64,000 nucleotides of DNA, taken from assembly GCA_009746045.1 (NCBI GenBank), contig RPFO01000667.1:2588317-2652316 (forward strand). Direction: 5' to 3'. The notes below the pieces were generated by a model that saw only the letters and a list, made by a program, of their open reading frames with translations, did not search any database and had not been told where the DNA came from. The stretch's first letter is position 1. The number at the start of each line of letters is the position of its first letter. Shown here in pieces: positions 11,812 to 23,379 of the stretch. The DNA is from Mesostigma viride (lineage: Eukaryota > Streptophyta > Mesostigmatophyceae > Mesostigmatales > Mesostigmataceae). The translations under genes and the position numbers were made by a program.

Positions 11812-13245
11812 CGTATCAGATTTGGATTCGTACTACAACAGACTCCGCCTGCCAGTTTGGATGCGGCGGTACTGTGCGTGGATGCCGGTGTGGTCGGATC
11901 TAGTGGGCCTGAGTGGGGCTCGTCGGAAGGTGTGGCCGTGGATGTTGTGCTGGCCAATGGGCAACAAGCTGGCCGTCGCGGTGGCCCAGTGTGTGCATCA
12001 GTCTGTGTTGTACCGCTGTGGCCCCAAGCCGCCGTTGGAGGCTAGTCGTGGGCTGAGCATCAACATGTCCGCGCTGATCCTGGTGGCGGAGGCCAACGAG
12101 GCGGGGGAGACCGTCCGGCTGAGGCTGGAGGAGGACCCTGCTGCGCCCTTGGCGCCCTCGCCGTGCTTCGAATCTCGGCAGGATCTGGAAGGTATGCATG
12201 CTGTGACGATCGATGACCTCCATTTCACCCACTGTGCGTCGGTGGATGGGGTGAATCAGCAGCTAGATCGTGTTCAGGCTGCCTACGCCGCTGCATGTTG
12301 GGCTGGTGCAGAAGTCTGACAAGGTGGTACGGGCGACAGCAGAGCAGACTGGTGTGCAGGCGGTGGGGGTCATTCACCAAAGGGATGGTGACGTGGTGCC
12401 TGTTCCTGAGCGTGTGGTGGCAGTTATCGCCGCTACTCATAGAATCTTAGATCGCGGGTTTACATACTACCGCGAACTTAGTTCTGTGCTTGGGAAGTGG
12501 GTGTGGATGCATCTGCTGTGCCGCCCCATGCTTTCGGTGTGGTCTGAGACGTACCGGCTGCTAGCAGCCATGAATGCCTCCCTGCCTGGGCGCCGCTGGC
12601 GCCTCCCTGCGGGGGCCCGCCAGGAGCTTCAGGCGGCGATCGACCTGGCCCCCTTTTTGAGGGCGGCCAGGGCCCGGCCCCTTTCTGACCGGGTCGTCGC
12701 AAGTGATGCGAGCGGCTCCGGCGGTGGGGTGGTCTACAGGGACCTGCCTGGGGCCGATTGTGCCCGGCTGGCGACCCGGCGCAAAGCGCGGGGGTGGCGG
12801 ACGACAGCTTTAACATCTGGGGAGGACTGCATGGGACCTGGAGCGCATGGAGGAGGGGGACTACAGCCTGCTGGATAGTGGCCACTGGCGTACGGCACTG
12901 TCCTAGCGGTGGCGGGGGCAGCCTAACCACATCAACGTCAAGGAGGCGATTGCTGCGACACAGGGGGTCGAGTGGTCGTGCCGGACCAAGGCGTGTCGGG
13001 GTAAGCGAGTCGTCCGGCTCGTAGACTCCAGTGCTGTGGTGGGGGCGTTTGTCAGAGGGCGGTCGTCTTCCTACCGTCTCAACCAGCTGGTTCGGCGCTA
13101 CTGCGCTCTGTCACTGGCTGGCGACATGCAGAGCCACTGGGTCTGGGTGGCTACCGACCACAACCCAGCTGACAAGGCCAGTCGGCGTGGCGCTTGGGTT
13201 CCTGACTTGACCCGGTGTGGTGACGTGCATCCCAACCCTGGGCCT
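11243..13245 (+). pseudogene. DIRS reverse transcriptase / RNase H, several frame changes
   Basis: Coding is spread over three frames. The RT frame (11645-12319) shows GKPDGRIRLIVDNRRGN, the first catalytic Asp in VSDLDSYYNRLRLP, the PMGNK block, and the catalytic pair in VTIDDLHF, with IDD where DIRS elements usually have Y-I/V-DD. The thumb and RNase H continue in the frame of 12270-12878 (VVASDASGSGGGVVYRDL) and end in the frame of 13036 with LVDSSAVVGAF and ATDHNPADKASRR. The coding ends in CGDVHPNPGP (13216-13245), a 2A-like motif, just before the recombinase. The frame changes near 12290 and 12880-13030 make this copy defective unless they are sequence errors. Confidence 0.82.
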
Positions 13246-14185
13246 GAGGGGGCGCGACGCCCTCGGGACTTGGCACTTTTGGAGGGCACAGTCAACCCTG
13301 TGTCTACCTTGCCAGCGTACCGGCGTGCGGCGGCTGTCTACGTGGCGTGGGCACCACCTGGCCCTGTCGACCCAGCTGACGCGGAAGCCATTTTCTGTGA
13401 GTGGATTTCTGCTGTCTACCATGCCAGAGGCGGGCGGGGGCGTACCTTATGCCAGCATGCCAAGGCCTGTCTGCACCTGTACTACCCCGACATTGTTCGG
13501 AATTGGGTACTGGCGGAGTCACCGCCTGCTAGCAGGTTGGCAGCGGCTTGTTCCGGCTGTCAGCCCTCCGCCTATGCCCTGGCGCCTTTGCTATTTCACT
13601 GCCCTGTTGCTAGTTTCACGTCGACAGGTGCATTTGAGTGCGTTGATTATTATTGCTTTCCAGCAGTATTTACGCATTAGCGAGGCGCTAGGGCTGCGGG
13701 TTCGGGATGTGGCTCATCCTGGCCACCCCCTTCTCGAGCCAGGGCCCATGGTCGGTGCCCTTGTGCTGCGCAACCCCAAAACTGCGCAGGGGGCGGCCCA
13801 GCACGTCCTCGTCCGGGATCCACTTTCTTTGTGGCTCCTGCGACGTCTGACGGCTGGCCAGCCCCCGGATGCACTCCTCTTTCGAGGCTTAACGTACAGC
13901 CAGGCTAGGCAGCAGTGGGAGGCTGTGCAGGCCCGCATGGGCATCCCAGGGATGTTTTCTTTTCACAGCCTCCGGCATGGGGGGGCGACGCACGACGCCA
14001 TCGCTGGCGAGTCGCCGGAGGCCATCCAGCTGCGCGGCCGGTGGGCTTCGGCCCTCTCGGTCACGCGCTACATTGGCCTCCACCGCAGCCTCCTGGGGCG
14101 CGACATCCCACCCGCCCTCTGGGCTCAGGCCCTGGGTTTTGACCCAGCGGCTTTCCGGCGCCACTTCGGTGGCGTCGAGTTTTGA
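13246..14185 (+). pseudogene. DIRS tyrosine recombinase, one frame change
   Basis: The N-terminal core-binding part follows the 2A-like motif in the frame of 13036 (AEAIFCEWISAVYHARGG). A shift near 13580 leads to the catalytic domain, which ends at 14185. Catalytic residues are visible: Arg in YLRISEALGLRVRDV, the HxxR box in FSFHSLRHGGATHD, and the nucleophile Tyr in GRWASALSVTRYIGLHR. These are the conserved R, HxxR and Y of tyrosine recombinases, which join circular or linear cDNA to the target without a target duplication. Its product explains integration inside the GGAT array. Confidence 0.88.
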
Positions 14186-14380
14186 CGTCCTCCTGTTTTT
14201 ACCTCTCGTCTTTTAGCTATCAACTGACCTCACCCTTGTGTGGGAGGTCAGGGGGGAAATGGTTTAACTAACCCGAGGGTGAACCTGGGTTGGGACAAAG
14301 TACCCCATAGCTAGGTAGTTTAAGTTTTCTTTTTTGCATGTCCTACGTATTTTTCGGCTGTTAGCCATGTAAGGAGATGT

Positions 14381-14571
14381 GGGTAGAGCAGGGGCACAGC
14401 TGCTGTGGGCTGGCCCTGCACATTCACATAGTGTGCTCACCCTAGCATACAGATGGCCGTGTTGCCATCTGGTAGACATGTCTGTGTTATTCCACCGTAT
14501 AGAGCTAGCACACATATTGTAATAAATTTGATGTTTTGTGGTGATGCATGCAAAGCAAGGCAAGGCCAGAA
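14381..14571 (+). repeat. B1 split direct repeat of the DIRS element
   Basis: 191 bp from GGGTAGAGCAGGGGCACAGC to GCAAGGCCAGAA, repeated as B2 at 14808-15003. It joins A2 directly, forming the circle-junction-like B1A2 block. Confidence 0.9.
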
Positions 14572-14784
14572 ATGGATTTGGTGAGCTATGCTCATTTTAT
14601 CTATGACTAACCTGCTGAGCGGAGAATGCAACGCCGTATAGCACCAAAAGAAAAAATAATTTTAGAAAAAATATTTTTTGTGCTGGCACCCGTACCCCAG
14701 CCACCCAGGTAGGGGTTGGCTGGAGAGGTGGTTGCTATAAAGGGTGGGCTTCCATTCTAGGGAAGCAGGTTGTTTCTTTTGCCT
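14572..14784 (+). repeat. A2 split direct repeat of the DIRS element
   Basis: Second copy of the 213 bp A repeat, abutting B1. It is followed at once by CCCACCCACCCACCC (14785-14799), which is absent after A1. Confidence 0.9.
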
Positions 14785-14799
14785 CCCACCCACCCACCC
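14785..14799 (-). promoter_or_regulatory. G-quadruplex motif between A2 and B2
   Basis: CCCACCCACCCACCC; the minus strand has four GGG runs with single-base loops. It starts at the first base after A2. The same 15-mer follows A2 of the other DIRS-like element at 34965-34979. The function is unknown. Confidence 0.7.
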
Positions 14800-14807
14800 T
14801 GGCAAAA

Positions 14808-15003
14808 GGGGTAGAGCAGGGGCACAGCTGCTGTGGGCTGGCCCTGCACATTCACATAGTGTGCTCACCCTAGCATACAGATGGCCGTGTTGCCATCTGG
14901 TAGACATGCCTGTGTTATTCCACCGTACATATAGAGCTAGCACACATATTGTAATAAATTTGATGTTTTGTGGTGATGCATGCAAAGCAAGGCAAGGCCA
15001 GCA
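14808..15003 (+). repeat. B2 split direct repeat, right end of the DIRS element
   Basis: Copy of B1 with a 4 bp insertion near the CCGTA stretch. It ends GGCCAGCA, and the GGAT microsatellite resumes immediately. Confidence 0.9.
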
Positions 15004-15602
15004 ATGGATGGATGGATGGATGGATGGATGGATGGATGGATGGATGGATGGATGGATGGATGGATGGATGGATGGATGGATGGATGGATGGATGGATGGA
15101 TGCATGGATGCATGGATGCATGGATGCATGGATGCATGGATGCATGGATGCATGGATGCATGGATGCATGGATGCATGGATGCATGGATGCATGGATGCA
15201 TGGATGCATGGATGCATGGATGCATGGATGCATGGATGCATGGATGCATGGATGCATGGATGCATGGATGCATGGATGCATGGATGCATGGATGCATGGA
15301 TGCATGGATGCATGGATGCATGGATGCATGGATGCATGGATGCATGGATGCATGGATGCATGGATGCATGGATGCATGGATGCATGGATGCATGGATGCA
15401 TGGATGCATGGATGCATGGATGCATGGATGCATGGATGCATGGATGCATGGATGCATGGATGCATGGATGCATGGATGCATGGATGCATGGATGCATGGA
15501 TGCATGGATGCATGGATGCATGGATGCATGGATGCATGGATGCATGGATGCATGGATGCATGGATGCATGGATGGATGCATGGATGGATGCATGGATGGA
15601 TT
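15004..15602 (+). repeat. GGAT then GGATGCAT microsatellite
   Basis: About 24 GGAT units, then about 58 units of the 8-mer GGATGCAT to about 15570, then a mixed tail. It is the right half of the array split by the DIRS element. The same order is found inverted at 29205-29582, with fewer 8-mer units. Confidence 0.97.
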
Positions 15603-15603
15603 A

Positions 15604-15914
15604 TTGGCTAACAAAGTAAGTGCTTGCGTGTCGTGCGCATGGTCATGTTAGTCCTCCTTGCCTCCCTATGAAACTAAGGGTTGAGAAAGCATGTTTGGGC
15701 TCGGCGGCTGCCATATCGTAGTGGCATGCGCACACGGGCTGTTGGGAGCCACGGGGAAGAGAATATGAGAAATCGGGTTAGCTTCGATTGCCAATTTGTA
15801 GCCATCCACTAGGCTGCTGTTTAGAATGGTAGGTACTTTTACACACTTTATACAGACGTCCACTTAAGCTAAATTTGGACTAATTGAGCTCTGAGACATC
15901 ATGGTGGTCCCGGT
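15604..15914 (+). repeat. left terminal inverted repeat, inner segment
   Basis: It continues the left inverted repeat beyond the DIRS insertion and microsatellite. It matches the reverse complement of about 28894-29200, through the shared run GAGCTCTGAGACATCATGG, and similarity stops near CCGGT at 15914. It is more diverged (several substitutions) than the outer part. No gene is seen. Confidence 0.82.
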
Positions 15915-16700
15915 GCCCTTGGTGCACCTAGAGCAGGTGTAGTTTACATCCTACCCTTGCAGGAAGTAGCCCAGAATGTATTAAAAGGCCAAATCAAGGA
16001 GACAACCATATGCCCCTTCTCAGGCTATGAGCCACATGTACTCCCAATGTAGTCGTGTTCCTAATTAATAATTAATTAATGCCTCTTGTCAGGGATATGT
16101 GCTACATGTGTTCCCAATGGAGATGTGTTCCAATTTAATTTAATTTAATTTTTTCCTTGAGAAGGGGGATATGGTTTTTAAGTAATTCTCGATCTTGCTC
16201 AGGGATATGTGCGACATTTACTCCCAACGGAGTGATGTTCCTAATTAATTCATTAATAGTGGGCTCAGGTCATGTAGGACTAGTGACTCCAGTGGGGAAA
16301 GGCCGGCGTGTTTGCAAACGGCGGATCGAAGCATGCTAGCTAGAGAAGACCCCTGGGGTAGAGCTAGGGCAAAATAGATATAGAATATATGATTTTTTTT
16401 TTAATAGGTGGACCCTTGTGCACACTAAATCTGTGGCCAACTCAATTTGATCAATGCAAGCTATTAAATTATAACATGCCTCCGTTGGGAGATCATGTAG
16501 CACATATTCCTTGATGGATGGGTGGGGTGGAAGGAGCCGCGTAATCGAACTAACCTAACTCTAATCTAGCTAGTCTAGAAAAGTCCTAACTACCCTACTC
16601 ATCAAAACGCCTCCTCCGCTTGGGGGGAGGTGGTTCGCCCACAGGGTCGGGCGTTTCAGCCTTGACTATGCAAGCTATGGTGAGTAAATTTAATGAAGTA
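15915..16700 (-). mobile_element. 5'-truncated LINE 3' ends
   Basis: On the minus strand a C-terminal coding scrap reads DPVGEPPPPKRRRRFDE and stops at 16595, matching the end of the LINE ORF2 copies at 17161 and 28122. Beyond it lies 3'-untranslated sequence with diverged copies of a block built on 'GGATATGTGCTACAT...CTCCCAACGGAG' and short AT-rich TTAATTAAT runs. The same blocks recur at 26119-26300. I interpret this as one or more 5'-truncated LINE insertions in the same orientation; exact boundaries are not resolved. Confidence 0.55.
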
Positions 16701-16899
16701 ATTAATTATGGCCAGTGCCTTGATCCGCAAGTCCATTTGTAATTGGATCATTTACATGCAGTTTCGGTCAGAAGACGCAAAAAGGGTGGCATCAACCGTG
16801 GGTGCATGAAAACCAGTGTGCAAAGAATAAGAGCACAGCATTATGACTGATTACACCCCCCCCACCTGCAAGTAGCATAGCGCGATACATCATGAGGGT
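16701..16899. other. short AT-rich spacer, no gene seen
   Basis: About 200 bp of unassigned sequence between LINE tails, inside the large inverted-repeat element. Confidence 0.5.
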
Positions 16900-19079
16900 G
16901 CAGGTGCCTTGGTGCACCTAGAGCAAGTGTTGTTTACATCCCCACCCTTGCAGGAAGTAGCTTAGGATGTATTAATAAATTAATTAATTAGACTCGTGCT
17001 CCCGTTGGGGAGTCACGGAGCATTAACCCCGATGGATGGATGGATGGGTGCACACAATCCTACCGGTCTAATCTATCTACATTGGCTACATACTACATCT
17101 ATCTAACAACATTCTAACTACAACATCTATCTAGGCAGCCGCACGCTGCCCTAGGGGAAGCTATCTAGCGTGCCTCCCGCGGGATTGCACACGCGGGCGC
17201 TTCCCCACTGGGGGGGGCTCGTTGTCCTCTATGACCTGGGCCCACTTGGCCTTGTCCATCATCCTCTTCCAAATCACGGAGAGGCCTAGGCCCCCCATGT
17301 CCTTTACTAGCTGTTCCTTGAAGGTGCGGGCCTTGCGGCGTCTAACATCACTGGGCCCAGCCCACGTCAGGAGGTGCCGGCCAGGCTGGGCTGGTCGCAG
17401 TCCTGCGGGGGGGCCACGTGAGGTGTCTACCTGGTTGGTGCGAGCGAGGTGCCCTACTAGCTGCAGGCGGCGTTGCTTAATTGTGCTGGTAATATAGGGC
17501 ATGCCCTGGTACAGGTCCTCATTGCGGACATGAGCAGCATATCCTACTCTGAAAATGGAACGCAGCATGCTGGTGACCGCGCCGTCCAGCTTGCGGGCCA
17601 GGTCGGCGGTGAGGGTCCACGTCTCGGCGCCATACGTGAGAACAGGAAGGACGAGGACCTTGAACAGGTCCTGTTTCTCGATCTTGCCCAGGGGCTTGCG
17701 CCACAGGGCCCGGTACTGGCGTAAAGCGTGCCAGGCGAGGGAGATGCGGTGGTCCACATCAACCTCGCAGCTAGGGAGCAGGCTGCCCAGCAGCTTAACG
17801 CGGTCCCGATACAGGACTCGAGAGCCGTCTAGGAGATAGAGGGGCGGCGCTGGGTTGGTGAGCCCAACCGCCATGCAGGGCCTCTGTCTTCTTGCTGACC
17901 TCAAGCCCCACTGCACGGGCCTCGAGAGCCAGGCAGTCGAGCCATGTCTGCACGTGCTCAGTGTCCTCGAAGAGGGTGGTGTCGTCTGCGTAAATGATGT
18001 CTGCTAGCCGAATCTCCGTGTCCGCACCGCCATGCCAGAATTTGTTAGCAACCTGCACTCCTGGTTCCCTGCCCACGATGCGGGCAAATCGCTTGCGCGC
18101 CTGAATCATTACGTATTCGACAACAATAATGAACAGGTAGGGCGACAGCACGCAGCCCTGCCACACACCCTTCTGTAAAGGGCATGGGGGCGTGGTCCCG
18201 TAAGAAGTGCGCACCAAAGTGGTGGACCCTTCATACAGGTTGCGGATGACAGCAATCAGGGGGCGGGGGATCCGGAACAACTCGAGGATGTCCCAAAGCG
18301 CAGGCCAGAAAACCGAATCGAAGGCTTTGATGAAGTCCACCAGCACAAGGTGCAAAGGGGACTCACCAGGCTGAAGGCGTTGCAGTTCCTCCACCAGTCT
18401 GCGAGTAGCGAAGAGCGCCTGTACTGTGTTGCGACCTGAACGGAAGCCGTGCTGAGTCTCGCTGAGGTGACCGTCCAGGGCCGTGCGCAGGCGGTTCAGG
18501 ATGAGCCGCATAAGAAGCTTGAGGGGGCACTTTGAATGCACACCCCTCTGTAGTTGCCGGGGTCGGCAGGCGACCCCTTGTTCTTGTACAGCATCGTGCG
18601 AAAACTGTGTTGCCAGGCCGCTGGAGGTGGTTGCGACGACAGCAGAAGGCGGTTGCAGATGTCCCGGAAGAGCAGCATAACACCTGTGTCCTCGAATTCG
18701 GCTGCAAGTTTTACAACTGCGGCCGGAATCTCGTCAGAGCCGGTGGCTGCGTCATAACGCAGGCGCTGGACCGCCTCCGTGACCTCGCGAGAGGTGAAAG
18801 GAGGCATGTCAGACGGGTCGCCAAGTGGGCCGACCAGCGGGGGGACTAGGTAGTCCGCCGCTGACCTAGGCGGGGCCGGGGGCCCTGCGGGGCCGGCCAG
18901 GGCGGCCGGGCGGGCGGCGGCGGCTGGGAGCAGGGGTGGGGGCGGCGCAGCTGTCCCCACGACCTCGGCCGTGGCCGTGGCCCAGGTACGAAGCCGCTTG
19001 GCTGGGGCGCCGGGGACGTCGTGGCGGTGGGGCCGGCCGAGGCCGTCCGGGTGCCCGAGGCGCTTGTACCAGAACCAGG
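16900..19079 (-). pseudogene. LINE ORF2 (reverse transcriptase), 3' part
   Basis: Minus-strand coding for a LINE reverse transcriptase. The segment 19079-18496 has the RT start (AATGSDEIPAAVVKL, LYKNKGSPADPGNYRGV). After a frame change near 18540 come QHGFRSGRNTVQALF, motif A LVDFIKAFDSVFW, motif B GVWQGCVLSPYLF and motif C YADDTTLF. After another change near 17900 the C-terminal domain has LTYGAETWTLT and RRLQLVGHLAR, ending GKRPRVQSRGRHAR at 17161. The YGAETWTLT block is typical of RTE- and RandI-like LINE C-termini; the clade is uncertain. The 3' UTR extends to about 16900. The gene is split by copia element A and continues at 25581. Confidence 0.85.
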
Positions 19080-19564
19080 AGTTAGTCTCCATGCTTTGCT
19101 GTAGACTAAGTCTCAAAGGCATTGTGAATACAACGTATGAATAAGCCTTGTAAACCTACGTTGGTATGTGAATATAAATACCACGTGGGCTATGCAGATA
19201 GGAATGCTAGTCGAGTCGCATACGTTTCCCTAGATAGGTACTTTGGGTACTGGGGTACGTGACAGATGTCAGTACCCAGCATACGTAGTGTCCTGTCATT
19301 GGACAGTACTAGAGTATCCTAGATATAGGGACCGTACTGCAGCGTGCATTGATCTGTGATCACACGATGCAGTGACTAGACTGCGACCTGTCATCGTGCG
19401 GCCTCGGGCCAACGGTCTGCACCCAACGGTCACTGGCGGCGCAGCCAGTGAGAGGAACGTTGATAAAGGGTAAACCTATTTTCTAATGAACCAAGCAATT
19501 CATTGCTCACAGCATACAGTGTTCTCAAGCAATATATCGCGTCGTTCATTTCTCATTCCTAACT
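19080..19564 (+). repeat. 5' LTR of element A
   Basis: 485 bp, AGTTAGTCTCC...CATTCCTAACT, with a TATA box TATAAATA at 19173-19180. It differs from the 3' LTR by a couple of bases (for example near 19487). The first inner bases (TGAATTTTATAAAC) do not resemble a normal tRNA 3'-end primer site. Confidence 0.92.
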
Positions 19565-19813
19565 TGAATTTTATAAACGCTCTTCAGCAACATCAAACTC
19601 AACAACGGTTCAAACCGGCACTGGAAAAAAAAAAAAAAAAAGAAAAGAAAAGAGAAAAAGAAACTATATCTTGGGGACGACGATGATGATCAGCGTCGTC
19701 CGCCAGACAACAGGGCACCGGCTGATGTCGGTGCGCCTGCATGCAATAACAACAAAACAAAAAGAAGACAAAGAAAAAGAAAACAAAAGAACAACCATGA
19801 CAATACCAGCCAG

Positions 19814-21195
19814 GTGGAGGGTCCGGCTGCCGCGAGGCAGTCCGAACAACCCCCCTCCCCTGTGCGCCAGCCGGTGGCGGAGCCGGTTCCCCTACGGGGC
19901 ACCGACCAACCCTCTTCCCCGGCGGCTGCGACAGCAGCACCCACTGCTGGAGCAGCCATGGCGGCGGCAATGCGGCAGGAAAACAACCCCCCAGGAGGCA
20001 CCGGCCCTGCGCCGGCCCCTGGGGCTTCCAGCGTAAGCAAGTCCGTTGCTTTCTTTCCTCATGCATGCTCTGATATAATGCTCAAGAGCGGTGGCTATCT
20101 TTTCAACATATCATAACCAAACAGAAAGCTATCGCTGCAGCATGAGGAGCATAGAAACGCTCCAGCTGTTATGTGATAAAAGCACTCCTGGCCTATCCCC
20201 ATCGCCGGCGGTGGGCGGCCTGGGCTGGACGGCATATGCAAACGAGACAAGTATCACAGTCCACCCCAACGTGAGTTATCTGAATGAATGTCATGTCTTT
20301 TGAACGCAGATCTCCCCATTTTATTTGGGATGAGTGTAAGGGTATTGTTGCTTTCTTGGCAGCACAGCCTCTACCCTCTAGGGAGACTGTTGATCCTCTC
20401 TATGTCAGGGCTGAGGGCCCTTAATCAAACCCACTGCTGTCAACTCCCTAGACATGGAGCTTGCCCAGCCGCCGCACATAATCAATAACGCATGCAGTAG
20501 TGGCAGAAGCCATTACCAAACGCATGTACTTGCGGGTAAAGACCTGGCTGGTGCTAACGCTCACCGGGAGGCAATAACAAGAAACACTAACAGAAAACAA
20601 ACAAAAAACTGTTACCAAACCATGGTTGGTGTTGAGGCAGCACAGAGAGATACTGTCCTCTCACTACAAACAAACAAACGAAACGGTTACCAAGCCATGG
20701 TTGGTGTTGAGGCAGCACAGAGATACTGTCCTCTCACTACAAACAAACAAACGAAACGGTTCCCAACCATGGTTGGTGTTGAGGCAGCACAGCTACTGTC
20801 CTCTCATTACAAGCAAACAAACGAAAATGTTACCAAACCATGGTGGGTTTTGAGGCAGCAAAGATACTGTCCTCTCAATCAATACAATGAACAAACAAGA
20901 AAAGCTGCGATTAATTAACAATAACAATACCAACAACATGCCCTCACAGGGCAATAACAACAACAACAACCGGCCCCAACAGGGCAACAACAACAACAAC
21001 AATAGGCAACCTGGCAACCCTGGAAGGGTCAGGTGCCTGAGGTGCTTCCAGACGGGGCACAGCCGCAACCAGTGCAACCACAACCCTACACTGGGCAACA
21101 ATGTGGATCTCTGCCCAGGCTGCCACTACACGAGGCACAACCTGGCCAGCTCCAGGCAGCCGGTGCAACAGGCCTCGCTACCCAAACAAATGTGA
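19814..21195 (+). pseudogene. gag: element A 5' ORF and gag region, decayed
   Basis: A short open frame at 19814-20116 (Pro/Ala-rich, 100 codons) is followed by broken frames and, at 20887-21195, an Asn/Gln-rich stretch leading to the zinc knuckle CLRCFQTGHSRNQC (21034-21075; CX2CX4HX4C) and a second Cys/His cluster (CPGCHYTRH). The knuckle marks the nucleocapsid end of Gag. The region between 20117 and 20886 has no long frame and is partly made of a 66 bp tandem repeat. A capsid domain is not recognisable by eye, so the extent of gag is a guess. Confidence 0.5.
20600..20885 (+). repeat. four about 66-70 bp tandem repeats in gag of element A
   Basis: Units carry ACCATGGTTGGTGTTGAGGC, then ACTGTCCTCTCA, then AAACAAACAAACGAAA. 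Copies differ by small indels, so each shifts the reading frame. Confidence 0.85.
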
Positions 21196-23379
21196 GTTCT
21201 CTCACCTTGCTTACTCTGAGGATGATGATCTCATTACCATTGGGGATGGCAGCCAGGGCATAATTGATTTTGAGGCAGCAACCTTACTGTCCTCCCAACA
21301 CCCTGTACTGGAACCTTACATAAAAGCACTAACCCCTACTGTTGACAACTCCATAGATATCAAGGAGCTTGCTCATCAGCTGCACCTAGCCATGGGTCAT
21401 GAAACAGTGGCTGAGGAACTGGCCAGACGGCTGGGGGGTAGTAGCATGGGAAAACAACTCAGGAATGCAGTAAAACTGGCTAGACAACACTGTCAAGAAT
21501 GTCAGTTCAATAGCCCCAAACCTCAAAAATGGCATACTGCAACTCCTTCCACCACTAGAGGCATGATAGTGGGGGATGTGATGCACATCAACAAAGATGT
21601 CCAACCCTACCTGATCCTAAAAGATTCATGGTCCAGGTTCACAGTCATGGAACCCCTACCTGGCATGTCTGCAGGGCAGCTACGTGTTGCACTCATGATT
21701 GCTTTACCCAGATTCTACCCAGTTGACAGAATTTTGCTTGATCAACAATTTTCTTGTCTGACTGACCTGGAAGGGTGTGAAGCAATAGAGATTGCTGGGC
21801 TGGAAGATCATGAGGGTCAGGGGGTCATTGAAAGAACCATCAGATCTGTCAAAACCCTACTAGCCAAAATCCTTCCAAGGATGCTACTTCAGGGGTCTAC
21901 TGTGACAGGGCACTCTGGTGTCATGAAATGTGCACAACCCTAAACATGAGACCTGTCTTGCATGCCAAGTGGGGTGAAGTAATCCCAGCAGGCCTGCAGG
22001 CAGGTGTATATCCCCCAGAGGTGATAGCACTGTACAACACTGCACGTGCACAAACCTCAGCAAAACTGGCAGAAAAAGATAAAACCCATCCCAGGCCAGT
22101 ATTCCAAAAAGGTGATCAAGTTCTCTATTACAAGGAAAACAGCTTTGGTAAGGTTGGAACTTGGCTAGGTCCAGTTACCATCCGTGGATTTACCAAAAAC
22201 AGCAAGACCGTGGAGGTCAAGCACAATATCAATGGGAAGCGTCACAGGGTGAGCTGTCATAGAATTAAGAAGTATTATTCTCCCATGGCAGACGTGCCTG
22301 GGGAAGAGTCTTTAAGCATGGACTCACTACTTCTATCTGGCAACTCCAGCATGCCCAGCAGTAGCCCTGAGCCACCAATTACTGCTGTTGACAGCACCAC
22401 AGCACCCTCTGTGAACCCTTCCACCCTCAGTGAAGCCAGGCCCACTTCACAACCTGGGGATTGCTTAACCAGGCACGAGGTAGCTGGGTTGGAAGCATTA
22501 GCTCAGCCCCAAGGCACCAAATTGTCTGCCAACCCTCCCGCTCTGAGGTCAAGATTGGCAGTCGCCTTGCAAGCATTACACAGGTCACATAAGCAACAAG
22601 CTGCTGTGGCCGAAGGGTTGGCAAAAGTCTCAGCTGTGTGCACTAGTCAGGACCCCTGGACCCTGGCAATAGACACTCAGGCACAGGTCAGTGTGATCAG
22701 TGCACAAGCCATCCCTGGTCTTGAGATTGCACCTTCATTTTGGGCACGGGTGCAGGATTTCTCAGGCCAAAGCTCACTGGATGTAGTGGGACAGGTGATG
22801 CTCCCTATACTTGGTATTCAGACACCCTTCCAGGTGGTGGAGGGGTACTCTGGTAACACCTTGTTGGGGGAACCTTTTGTATCCTATCCTGGGGTGCTTA
22901 TCTCAGCTAATGAGCTCAGTGTCACAGGGGTGGGTGCAGTTCCTCTGGACCACTTTAAAATCCCTCTCTCCAGTATTGTCCCTGGTATGGATGCTGTCAT
23001 CAAGGCAGTCAACACTCAGTATGCACCAGGGGAGATCCCTGATTTGGACAAGTTAGTGCACAGCCAGTTCCTCCATCCCTCAGCCTTTGGGCTGGGTAAG
23101 TGGGACATAGCCATGCACTCACCCCACCAAATCTCCCACGTCATACAAGAATGCAAAACACAAAAAGGGTTTACCAAGTGGCTGATGGCCATTGTCCACC
23201 AAGCCAGGCAGGAATGGGTCCTGCCCAACCCCAAAAACCCTCAATACAAACCTCCTGTCACCCCTTCATGGGACGTGCCAGAGGGAGCCAAAAAGCTCAG
23301 ATTAAAATTTGTTCTCAAACAAAACCCCAAAAAGTGGGCTCCCCAATCTTCCATGCCAGACCATGTGTCACAGAATTAA
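21195..23379 (+). pseudogene. pol: element A integrase and protease-like domain
   Basis: The integrase N-terminus has the zinc finger (H in HQLHLAMGHETV, later CQECQ), and catalytic-type residues in GDVMHINKD, RILLDQQFSCL and GQGVIERTIRSVK. After a frame change near 21910-21940 an integrase C-terminal part follows (KGDQVLYYKE, GTWLGPVTIRGF). Then, about 200 residues on, comes a retropepsin-like domain: LAIDTQAQVSVIS (Asp codon 22672-22674) and later PILGIQTPFQVVEGYSG and LLGEPFV. In ordinary copia elements protease lies before integrase; here none is seen upstream. DTQ replaces the usual DTG/DSG, so activity is doubtful. Confidence 0.8.

Larger units (their letters stand above)
8692..15003 (+). 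mobile_element. DIRS-order (PAT/kangaroo/Ngaro-type) retrotransposon
   Basis: The terminal organisation is A1 - genes - B1 - A2 - B2 (split direct repeats), which is diagnostic of tyrosine-recombinase retrotransposons of the PAT/Ngaro kind. A1 is 8692-8904, B1 14381-14571, A2 14572-14784, B2 14808-15003. It encodes a gag-like protein, RT/RNase H and a tyrosine recombinase. No target duplication is expected for this mechanism; both junctions read ATGGAT, the microsatellite unit. The internal part contains a run of N and a duplicated segment around it, so the true length is uncertain. Confidence 0.93.

Noticed and set aside
19620..19660. Poly-A run as a retrogene tail.
   Set aside because: It lies inside element A just after the 5' LTR, in a purine-rich leader, not at an insertion boundary.
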